Of a DNA stretch of 34,363 nucleotides, positions 27,581-34,363 are shown piece after piece (positions within the stretch are counted from its first letter, which is position 1; every line of letters begins with the position of its first letter). Made by a program: the position numbers and the translations under genes. This DNA is from a virus: positions 1 to 34,363 of the IMG/VR virus record IMGVR_UViG_3300010160_000132, one strand, 5' to 3'. Under the pieces are notes generated by a model. The model saw nothing but the letters and a program-made list of their open reading frames with translations, was not told the DNA's origin and searched no databases.

Positions 27581-30489
27581 TATTTGCCTAACCCTGCAAT
27601 CTCACCAGTGTTCTTCAAACGCACTGGAATGTAAATAAATTCCACTGCTTTTACTGGTTCAATAGCAATGTCTACGTGTAGTTCGCTACGATCAATTCTG
27701 TTAGGTGTATTGTTACTTTCGTCACAAACAACTAGGTAATCGTATAGAGCACGTTGACCAACTAGTTCTAGCAATAGGCTTTCAACCTGTTGTTTGATTT
27801 CGTCACGTGTAATCTTATCGTTAGGTTCAAAGATATAAGGTTTAGCCAACTTGTTCAACTGATTACGTAGGAAAATTACCAAACGTGCTACGTTGATACG
27901 ATCTAAAGCACTTGCACCTTTAGCACGAGTCTTTTGACCAAAGTTAACTAGACCTGCACCTGTAAAGTATGTAATTGGATTAACTTTTACATTATACAAT
28001 GTGTCACGCTGTCCGTCATTTAGTGCAACTGATTTGAACTCGCCTTCTGCTGTAACATAACCAACTGCTGTTGCGTTTGTAACATTACCACGACGTGTTC
28101 CTGCTGGAGCAAACCATGGATAAGCAACTTGGTCGTTTAGAGCAATAGTTCTTAAGATCATGTGGCTTGGAGGAACTGCGATATTCTTTCCAAAGTTATC
28201 ACTTGTGTAACCCCATGGATAGAATACACCTAAATATTCATCAAAGCTAACTAGACCATCATCGTTATCTTCTAATGCACCCATTAAGTTAGTGCCCCAG
28301 TTGTTTAAGTTAGTAGCACTTGGCTCTAATCTAGCTGGAGTATCACCAACAACAAATGCTGTTAGTCCACGATCGTAGTTTAGGTTAACTAGTTCGCCAA
28401 TTAGCTCAGGATATCCTGGGCAAGCTAACAGGTTAAAGCTATTACGTTCATTGTCACGAATTTCTTCGTTATTATTAACCGTGTGTTGTAGACTCTGGAT
28501 AATAACTTTACGCTGTGCATGACGACCAAATGAACCGCTGCCGTCTGTTTGATTTGCACTTTCTGTTACCCAACGATCAGCAAAGTAATCAGTCATTGTT
28601 TCGCCGTCGCCAGCGCCAAAGCGTCTGTTAATTGCTGTTTGATCAATGTAGTTACGAACATAACGCTTGACATTAAATCCGCTACGACGAGTATTCCATA
28701 GCAACATACCTTCTGGATATAGTGCAGGATCTGGACAATCAAAATCAACAAAGTCGCTTTCTAATAATGCTGTAATTGATGCTGGCATGTCAAGATCGCC
28801 GGCGGTTGACCAACGTGCGTCAGCAAACACAATACCGTTTTCTGTTGTTTGATCAGTTACATCAATTAGATCCCAACGCTTGAAGCTGTTGTTCCAACGC
28901 TTTAACAATGGATAGTGTTCTAGATCACTAGTATCAACCCATAGATCAAGATCGGATGGATCAGCTGGAGATGTTGGGCTAACTGTTGGACCGTCTGCAT
29001 TAGTGTCTTCTGTTGGAACATAATTTAAATAACCAACCCAATCTGTACCATTGTTGATCATGATATCAACTTCGTCTACTACAGAGCTATACCATAATTT
29101 GCCATCTGCTGTTTTAGTAGTTGGCGCAGTATCGCTAATGAAGTACATGATACCAACTGGTATGTTACTCCATGATGTAGTTGTATCTCTATATTTTACT
29201 ACGAAATATGCTTCTGGAGTATCATCATACTGTACATATACTGTGTTAACTTTAATGCCTGAACCTGTATAATTACGGTTAGCATCAGAAGTAGGATCTC
29301 CTGCAGGATTTATTAGAGTATAGTTTAGTGGATCAAGAGCCTTGTTTGCCACTTGATCATTGGCATACACTGGAGCAGTTAATTGTTCCCATAAACGTGT
29401 TGCACTGTTATAGACCTTAACACGCCATCTTGCACCAGCATTTGGCTCAGTAGTTTTGATCCATACAGAACCTGTTGGACGATTATCTAAAGAAGCCTTA
29501 TATTGTGGAACTTGTGTATGCTTGCTGATCTGTAGTTTAGGTGCCATGTATTCTTGGGCTATAATACCAAGTGCTCCTAGTAGATTGCCCCCACCAGATT
29601 GACTAATTGTTAAACTGTCACGACTTGCACTAACTGTAAAGATTTCTAATTTGCCTGCGGAATTTTTTCTAGCACCAAATGGGCCATCTTGATTATTAAT
29701 ATCAGTAACTAGACCGTCTACTGTAGTACCAGATGTTGCAAAAGGTGGTGCGCCTGATATTGTTAATGTTGTTGTTGGTAGGCCAGTTGTTGTTCCGCTG
29801 GTTTGACTGATTGTAGGCCATGCTCTTACCCACTGGTCTGATCCAATAACTACCCATGCGCCGTTGCCTTCTGGAGGTATACCGTTTGCATCGTATGCGC
29901 TCTTGTAGTAAATTTCAACATATTCATCGTCTAAGGCCAGTCCATATGAGCCTGCGGCTGCGTTATTATCGAGTATGTCTAGATATACTGTTGGAACTTG
30001 GTTGGTAAATGACTGGCCGCCAGCTGTTGCTGAACGTCCGTCCCATTGGAAAATACCGTAGGTTGAGCTTGCAGTATCTAGCCAGAAAGTACCATCTTCT
30101 GGTTCTCCGCCTGGGGCTTGTGCTCGTGCTTCTAGTTCGTTTAGGTCAATATCTGCACGAACAACTAGTGCAGAGTTACTTATTCCTAAGAATGAATATG
30201 CGGCTTGCAGGCCGTATTCGTTTAGTTCACCAGCATGAATTGGATTGTTGTTTGTATCTTTCTTGAATACTGGATCGCCAAATGTCTCAGCGAGTTCACG
30301 CTGACTTGTAATTGTATATACTGTGCCTGTTTTCGAAGCTGTAGTTCCTAATGCTGTTCCCGATCCTGATGATGGGACCTTGTTCGCACCTGTCGCCACA
30401 ACAAATAGTGGACGGGTGCCTGGTTCAGCGGTTGTGTAAAAACTTTCGTCGATTACAGAAACCTGTACGCCTGGTGATATTAAAGCCAT
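27580..30489 (-). CDS. 18: Tail sheath protein (gp18-like), enlarged
   Basis: A 969-aa contractile sheath protein; T4 gp18 has 659. The N-terminus MALISPGVQVSVIDESF and the C-terminal third (RTIALNDQVAYPWFAPAGTRRG, NVARLVIFLRNQLNKLAKPYIFEPND, then strands ending in EFIYIPVRLKN) are conserved sheath parts. The extra length lies in the middle, residues about 130-560, with repeated Trp-containing units: GTFWLDTASSTYGIFQWDG, GSVWIKTTEP, DGKLWYSSVV and DLDLWVDTSDLEHYPLLKRW. These probably form surface domains on the sheath. AAGGAG precedes the ATG; the leader holds a late-like CTAAATAT. Confidence 0.92.
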   Translation of the reverse strand: MALISPGVQVSVIDESFYTTAEPGTRPLFVVATGANKVPSSGSGTALGTTASKTGTVYTITSQRELAETFGDPVFKKDTNNNPIHAGELNEYGLQAAYSFLGISNSALVVRADIDLNELEARAQAPGGEPEDGTFWLDTASSTYGIFQWDGRSATAGGQSFTNQVPTVYLDILDNNAAAGSYGLALDDEYVEIYYKSAYDANGIPPEGNGAWVVIGSDQWVRAWPTISQTSGTTTGLPTTTLTISGAPPFATSGTTVDGLVTDINNQDGPFGARKNSAGKLEIFTVSASRDSLTISQSGGGNLLGALGIIAQEYMAPKLQISKHTQVPQYKASLDNRPTGSVWIKTTEPNAGARWRVKVYNSATRLWEQLTAPVYANDQVANKALDPLNYTLINPAGDPTSDANRNYTGSGIKVNTVYVQYDDTPEAYFVVKYRDTTTSWSNIPVGIMYFISDTAPTTKTADGKLWYSSVVDEVDIMINNGTDWVGYLNYVPTEDTNADGPTVSPTSPADPSDLDLWVDTSDLEHYPLLKRWNNSFKRWDLIDVTDQTTENGIVFADARWSTAGDLDMPASITALLESDFVDFDCPDPALYPEGMLLWNTRRSGFNVKRYVRNYIDQTAINRRFGAGDGETMTDYFADRWVTESANQTDGSGSFGRHAQRKVIIQSLQHTVNNNEEIRDNERNSFNLLACPGYPELIGELVNLNYDRGLTAFVVGDTPARLEPSATNLNNWGTNLMGALEDNDDGLVSFDEYLGVFYPWGYTSDNFGKNIAVPPSHMILRTIALNDQVAYPWFAPAGTRRGNVTNATAVGYVTAEGEFKSVALNDGQRDTLYNVKVNPITYFTGAGLVNFGQKTRAKGASALDRINVARLVIFLRNQLNKLAKPYIFEPNDKITRDEIKQQVESLLLELVGQRALYDYLVVCDESNNTPNRIDRSELHVDIAIEPVKAVEFIYIPVRLKNTGEIAGLGK

Positions 30490-30513
30490 TTTATGGTCTC
30501 CTTCTTACTGTTA

Positions 30514-30521
30514 ATATTTAG
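30514..30521 (-). promoter_or_regulatory. Late-like box for gp18
   Basis: CTAAATAT on minus, 24 bases before the sheath ATG, one or two bases off consensus. AAGGAGA lies between it and the ATG. Confidence 0.5.
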
Positions 30522-30579
30522 CAGGTATTTGGTAAAACAGCTACTTATAAGTCAGAGAAAAGGGCAGAAAAAGGGCTAG

Positions 30580-30587
30580 TATAAATA
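30580..30587 (+). promoter_or_regulatory. Consensus late-type box on plus
   Basis: TATAAATA, four bases before the ATG of the HNH-like gene at 30592, with no Shine-Dalgarno sequence between. It diverges from the sheath promoter. Confidence 0.65.
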
Positions 30588-30591
30588 TAAG

Positions 30592-30927
30592 ATGCGACCA
30601 CTATGTAATATATGCAAAGAACGGCCTTGTGCAGTCAACTACTATAAGGATAAGAAACCTTTTTATAGGCGCAAGTGTGACGGATGTGCTAGAGGCACTA
30701 CACCTAGCCAACCTCGGTGGTTTCAATTAGGCTATCGTAAGAAAGATGCCTGTGAGAAATGCGGATATAAGAGCCGACACTCTGAGCAGTTCAATGTATT
30801 TCACATAGACGGCGATCTTAACAACTGCCGTCCTGCAAACCTTAAGACAGTGTGTGCAAACTGTCAGCGAGTCCTACATAAAGAGGGCGTTCGTTGGCGT
30901 CAAGGTGATTTGGTACCAGATTTCTAA
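30592..30927 (+). CDS. HNH-like zinc-ribbon protein (111 aa)
   Basis: A Cys-rich 111-aa protein. Cysteine pairs C5/C8, C29/C32, C54/C57 and C88/C91 suggest structural zinc sites. FHIDGDLNNCRPANLKTVCANCQRV-L-H has the H-x-D, N and H order (H71, N83, H96) of the HNH nuclease motif. Such proteins cut or nick DNA, as homing endonucleases or in packaging. It stands alone on plus between gp18 and the kinase. The last 86 bases overlap the convergent kinase gene. Confidence 0.7.
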   Translation: MRPLCNICKERPCAVNYYKDKKPFYRRKCDGCARGTTPSQPRWFQLGYRKKDACEKCGYKSRHSEQFNVFHIDGDLNNCRPANLKTVCANCQRVLHKEGVRWRQGDLVPDF

Positions 30928-31537
30928 CCTGAAGATATAGGTCATCTATAGTGGCATTGTTGTCTAGGATATGATCAAACTTAGTGCCTACCCATGCTGT
31001 TTCGCTAGCATGAATTTTAAGTCGTTTTATACGCTCACTGCTGATAGCATAGCTTAGGTTGCGATCGCCTTCATTCATGTTAACAGCATCTTGATACCAT
31101 TCAGGTAGTTGTCCACGCTGTACCCATACAATTTCGCCACCTGCGGCTCTAATTGATTTGATTTCGTTAGGAAAGCGACAATCGCTAATAACAATGTCAT
31201 CTTTTGAATTACGGAGTTTATTCTCTAAGCTGGCAATCCATATATCGTCATGGAATGCTTTACGGCATACTTCTGTGCCCCAATATTGCAGGATCCAACG
31301 TGGTGTAAGATTGGGCATGTTTAGGCGTTCGCTCCACCACGGATCTACTTGTTCACGCCATTCACGAGCACTTTTTGTACGGCCTTCTAGCATGGTTCGA
31401 TCCCAGCCAAATACCTGTGCTACTGCGTCTTTGAGACTGTTGGCAAAACTTTCTCGTCGAAATCCGTGAAAGTTAGTAAGATAATCAGCAACAGTGTCCT
31501 TGCCTGAACCAATAAAACCGCACACACCTATAATCAT
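30842..31537 (-). CDS. 1: Deoxynucleoside monophosphate kinase (gp1-like)
   Basis: A 231-aa P-loop kinase that phosphorylates dNMPs for phage DNA synthesis (T4 gp1, 241 aa). P-loop GFIGSGKD at residues 7-14; RRESFANSLKDAVAQVFGWD and LTPRWILQYWGTEVCRK are typical of the family; VISDCRFPNEIKSI is the later core strand-loop. The body appears to end near IDDLYLQVRNLV; the final 25 residues are coded opposite the HNH-like gene. AGGAG precedes the ATG and a sigma70-type promoter lies upstream, in keeping with early expression amid late genes. Confidence 0.88.
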   Translation of the reverse strand: MIIGVCGFIGSGKDTVADYLTNFHGFRRESFANSLKDAVAQVFGWDRTMLEGRTKSAREWREQVDPWWSERLNMPNLTPRWILQYWGTEVCRKAFHDDIWIASLENKLRNSKDDIVISDCRFPNEIKSIRAAGGEIVWVQRGQLPEWYQDAVNMNEGDRNLSYAISSERIKRLKIHASETAWVGTKFDHILDNNATIDDLYLQVRNLVPNHLDANERPLYVGLADSLHTLS

Positions 31538-31558
31538 AGCGTCTCCTAAAGTAACGCT

Positions 31559-31587
31559 AGTATATAACAGTTTTATTACAAGGTCAA
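31559..31587 (-). promoter_or_regulatory. Sigma70-type promoter for the dNMP kinase
   Basis: On minus: TTGACC (31587-31582), 17-base spacer, TATACT (31564-31559); predicted start near 31552, leader about 15 bases with AGGAG. Confidence 0.75.
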
Positions 31588-31641
31588 ATAATTTTTAGCC
31601 AAAAGCAAGTTTAACATTAAGTCGAGTTAGCCGCAATAGTA

Positions 31642-32415
31642 TTATCCAATAATAAATGTATAGCCGTGGCCGCCTGCTACCTGTTGCATTAGATCTGTTT
31701 CTAACTTTTCTATTTCAGCTGTACCTTCGCCTTTGATTGCTGTACCGTTTAGGCTAGTTCCGCCCTGTGGTCCTGCTATCTGTGCAAATTTTTCACGAGC
31801 ATTACCCAGCATGACTTTACAGTTGGCCAGTGTGTAATCTTTAACCCATTGTGCCGCATAGACATCATTTAAAATACCAATGTCCGGGCGATAGTTGTAG
31901 CAGTATAACATTAGTTCTTCGTCGTTAGTACGTGGACGTTGTAGTAGTGTTAGTTTGTGCGTTTGTGCATGCCACTTGAACTCAATAAATGCACCAAACA
32001 TTTTACCAATCATTTCTTGATACTGTGCAAATAGTTCATAGGTCAGTATGCCGCCCATGTTACTACTTGCTAGCAAATAGGTGTTAGAATAGGCCAAGTT
32101 GAATGGTTCAAAAATAGTGCCACCTGTACCTGAACCTGTTCTTGATCCTACCGAACGTCTAAAAATACTGCGAACTTCCACAACTTCTTTGGGAAGTATG
32201 TAGGTATTTTGGTCTGCTACTGTGGTCAAAAACATATAGCTTTCTTCTACACTACTGTCGCCGCGTTGACGATATTTTGCCAGAGCTCGTTGTAGTGCTG
32301 TTTCGTAATGTATGGGGTCAAGCTCAACATCAACCATGCCTTCGCCTAACATGGCTTTACAATAAGTGTAAACTTCTGTACGTGCTTGCTGTAGTTCGTT
32401 AATTTCTTGTGGCAT
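31642..32415 (-). CDS. Neck protein (gp13-like)
   Basis: A 257-aa protein with ARTEVYTYCKAMLGEGMVDVELDP and HYETALQRALAKYRQRG near the N-terminus, YILPKEVVEVRSIFRR in the middle and ILNDVYAAQWVKDYTLANCKVML then GPQGGTSLNGTAIKGEG near the end. This follows the order of gp13-type neck proteins in cyanophage-like phages, which join the portal to the tail. T4 gp13 has 309 aa. The late-like box CTAAATAC lies 15 bases before the ATG. gp14 was not recognised beside it, so the assignment is moderate. Confidence 0.65.
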   Translation of the reverse strand: MPQEINELQQARTEVYTYCKAMLGEGMVDVELDPIHYETALQRALAKYRQRGDSSVEESYMFLTTVADQNTYILPKEVVEVRSIFRRSVGSRTGSGTGGTIFEPFNLAYSNTYLLASSNMGGILTYELFAQYQEMIGKMFGAFIEFKWHAQTHKLTLLQRPRTNDEELMLYCYNYRPDIGILNDVYAAQWVKDYTLANCKVMLGNAREKFAQIAGPQGGTSLNGTAIKGEGTAEIEKLETDLMQQVAGGHGYTFIIG

Positions 32416-32430
32416 AAGTGTCTCTTTAGT

Positions 32431-32438
32431 GTATTTAG
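32431..32438 (-). promoter_or_regulatory. Late-like box for the neck gene
   Basis: CTAAATAC on minus, 15 bases before the ATG at 32415, following the stop of the 30-aa ORF. Confidence 0.5.
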
Positions 32439-32445
32439 CGGTTTA

Positions 32446-32538
32446 TTAAGTTGGTCCGTCTGTTACTACCGGCACCTTTACAGTAACTCCTGCTCTTATA
32501 GTTACACCTGGCCCTATGGTTAATATTGTAGCACTCAT
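32446..32538 (-). CDS. Tiny ORF between fibre and neck genes (30 aa)
   Basis: A 30-codon ORF, MSATILTIGPGVTIRAGVTV and on, whose strand-forming G-x-T-I alternation resembles phage structural peptides. It starts three bases after the stop of the fibre-like gene; AGG lies eight bases upstream. It fills otherwise empty space. It may be a genuine small structural protein or a remnant of a fibre gene; the evidence is composition and position only. Confidence 0.4.
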   Translation of the reverse strand: MSATILTIGPGVTIRAGVTVKVPVVTDGPT

Positions 32539-32541
32539 AGA

Positions 32542-34363
32542 TTAACCTAACCTAGTATAACCGTAATTCACAATCACAGGGCCTACACTGTTGTTGGTGA
32601 TACCAAAGGTAAAGGTCCGAGATGCATTTCCCACAGTGGTTCCTCCTGTAGTTATTTGACCGGCAGTGCCCGTAATCTGAGCGGGCATAGTGTCGAGCAC
32701 TAACATGTTTCCCGTATCGTAATACCAACCGTATTGGCTTCCTAGGACAGGAACATTTACATTAGTCACAACCACTGTGGCTGTATATGTAACTATACCA
32801 TTGTCACATGTTCCATTCACCCATAGGGTATAGGTGCCTGGTCCAGGCACACTGAAGTTTTTAGTGTTGGCACCTGTGGCTAATGTCCAACTGTTTGTAT
32901 AGGATGCAAACTTGCTTGCGGTAACTGTTCCATTAGTTGGCGCAGACAAGTTGCCACCTACGCCAAATGTCCAGCCTTGTGAATTGTCCACATCGGTCAT
33001 TATCACTATGTCAGCATTGTCTGATTGGAGTGAGAATGCACCCCAGGTTTGTGTTCTAATAATACTTTGATCCGGCAACTTTGTTGTACCATCTGTGCCA
33101 AAGGTCCATTCGTTTTTATTACCACTAAAATCAGTAGTTAATTTTATATCTTGTGGAGTTACTTCAAACTGTGTAGTTCTATCATTGTCAAGGTCTACCT
33201 GACGATTTTGTACAACAAAACTTACACCGCCTTGAGCGTCAGGATTGAAAACTTGAACGGCTAAATCATTTCCTTCTTGGCCGAGAATATCTCCGGGAAC
33301 AGTTAAGTTGCCAGTATTACCAAGATGCCATTCGTTGCTATTTGAAACAAGAGCTATGTAACCATCAACGCCGATTGAGGTAAGTTTTATTGCGCCGCCT
33401 GACTCGCCATCTGCGGTGATTCTCATTTCTGCTAAATTACCTGCACGATGCGTTGATATCGAATCTATTGGAGTACCACCTAATGAGTATCTTTGATAGG
33501 TTAATCCGTTGTCAGCACTATTTCCACCAATAGTAACACCGTGACCATCTAATGCGACTCGCATTACCTCTAACGGAGTAGTAGGACCAACTGTAATAAA
33601 ACCACTTGAATGAATAGCAGACTGACCACTGTTTGTAGGCAATGTTAGATTACCATCTGTGCCAAAGGTCCAATTTTTGGTATCAGCTGATAGTTTGATA
33701 GTTGCGGTAGATTTAACAGTTGATGGATATTCTGGACCTGGACCTGTAGCGAAATTAGCAGACCACTGACCCCCGCCAAGGTCGTTCACAACGCCAAGTG
33801 TCAAGGTAAATGTATATCCTGGAATACCGTGATCAGCTTGGGTAAAGTTCCAAGAATCGCCTGATTGATAACCTGTATTGTGATCCCATACTGTGTCGCC
33901 ACCACTGATCATTGTTTCATAACCATCACCGTTTGCAAGAGGTTGGAATATCACTGTATAATGCCAAGCATTACCGCCGCCGCCTGCGTGATAAACAGGC
34001 ACTAGGTTTGCTGTAAATGTTATAGGTGCTGATGCGGGTAGTGTCAAACTACCGGTTGCGCCAAAGTTCCAAGACTGACCATATGCAGAAGATAGTGAAA
34101 CTGACTTGGTGTTGGCATCATAACTGTCACGTATGGCAATGAGTGAGGCTCTCATGTCATTATAGAATTGAACTGTCATTAGTGGCAGAATAATCAATGT
34201 TGCACCAGGAGTACTTTGTAGAGTATAGGCAGTGGCTAAGAAGTCAATATAGCCTTGAGCAGTGGTGCCAGTTGGATACCAGTCGACCATTGGCCAACCG
34301 CCAGGCGGTACAAGACCGTTGTTAATTGTGGCTGTTATATAGCCACCACGAATAAATTCCCAT
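32542..34363 (-). CDS. Fibre-like structural protein, 5-prime end outside the window
   Basis: The frame is open from 34363 inward (WEFIRGGYITATINNGLVPP and on), so the gene starts outside; an internal ATG at 34290 is not likely to be the true start. At least 606 residues are seen. Five copies of a W-x-[FL]-G-x-x-G-x-[LT]-x-x-P unit occur (SWNFGATGSLTLP, NWTFGTDGNLTLP, EWHLGNTGNLTVP, EWTFGTDGTTKLP, GWTFGVGGNLSAP). The C-terminus has beta-rich segments (NTKNFSVPGPGTYTLWVNG, TYTATVVVTNVNVPVLGS). It is probably a tail fibre or other surface protein. Confidence 0.7.
   Translation of the reverse strand, partial: WEFIRGGYITATINNGLVPPGGWPMVDWYPTGTTAQGYIDFLATAYTLQSTPGATLIILPLMTVQFYNDMRASLIAIRDSYDANTKSVSLSSAYGQSWNFGATGSLTLPASAPITFTANLVPVYHAGGGGNAWHYTVIFQPLANGDGYETMISGGDTVWDHNTGYQSGDSWNFTQADHGIPGYTFTLTLGVVNDLGGGQWSANFATGPGPEYPSTVKSTATIKLSADTKNWTFGTDGNLTLPTNSGQSAIHSSGFITVGPTTPLEVMRVALDGHGVTIGGNSADNGLTYQRYSLGGTPIDSISTHRAGNLAEMRITADGESGGAIKLTSIGVDGYIALVSNSNEWHLGNTGNLTVPGDILGQEGNDLAVQVFNPDAQGGVSFVVQNRQVDLDNDRTTQFEVTPQDIKLTTDFSGNKNEWTFGTDGTTKLPDQSIIRTQTWGAFSLQSDNADIVIMTDVDNSQGWTFGVGGNLSAPTNGTVTASKFASYTNSWTLATGANTKNFSVPGPGTYTLWVNGTCDNGIVTYTATVVVTNVNVPVLGSQYGWYYDTGNMLVLDTMPAQITGTAGQITTGGTTVGNASRTFTFGITNNSVGPVIVNYGYTRLG

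Noticed and set aside
34290-34292. Start codon of the right-edge fibre gene at 34290
   Set aside because: The same frame stays open to the window edge with protein-like sequence, so the true start lies outside.

Overview
The window is a 34.4-kb stretch of a T4-like contractile-tailed phage (myovirus). Recognisable T4-type proteins include tail sheath gp18, tail tube gp19, a gp54-like tube initiator, head-completion gp4, terminase gp16 and gp17, single-strand binding protein gp32, recombinase UvsX, UvsY and UvsW, primase gp61, helicase gp41, dNMP kinase gp1 and a gp13-like neck protein. The gene set, the moderate AT richness, the low-complexity marine-style fibre repeats and the many genes without T4 counterparts suggest an aquatic phage related to the cyanophage/pelagic T4-like group rather than a coliphage. 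The host cannot be read from the sequence. Almost everything is coded on the minus strand; only six small or accessory genes are on plus.

Layout, left to right. 1-2565: a plus-strand early region with a consensus promoter, an AAA+ ATPase, a structured 370-base intergenic stretch, two very small coupled genes and an acidic 91-aa protein; one minus-strand gene is embedded. 2610-6304: a repeat-rich tail fibre and a PA14/GLEYA-type adhesin, ending the minus transcript. 6383-8801: helicase and primase. 8813-10059: a late structural gene and a divergent small plus gene. 10056-13443: a tightly coupled cassette of mostly unknown genes ending in a 192-aa miniature DnaE (Pol III alpha)-like protein, preceded by a 2-oxoglutarate/Fe(II) oxygenase. 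13457-19043: recombination-replication genes (UvsW, an unknown 415-aa protein, UvsY, a small acidic protein, UvsX, gp32). 19197-27554: head, packaging and neck/tail genes. 27580-30489: an enlarged sheath. 30592-31537: an HNH-like gene overlapping the dNMP kinase tail to tail. 31642-34363: neck protein, a 30-aa ORF and a fibre gene running off the right edge.

Transcription signals are unusually readable. Several sigma70-like promoters precede early or replication genes. At least a dozen T4-late-type boxes (TATAAATA-like) precede structural genes, many overlapping the stop codon of the gene before. In six genes the late box lies only 4 to 5 bases before the ATG with no clear Shine-Dalgarno sequence, and two sigma70-type promoters abut their start codons in the same way, which predicts leaderless mRNAs. 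Clear hairpin-plus-T terminators divide the operons.

Most interesting points: the coupled cassette with the mini DnaE-like protein retaining three carboxylates at the polymerase active-site positions; the promoter-abutting-AUG architecture; a duplicated promoter-like module at about 1221 and 2152; and two convergent gene pairs that share a palindromic stop tetranucleotide.
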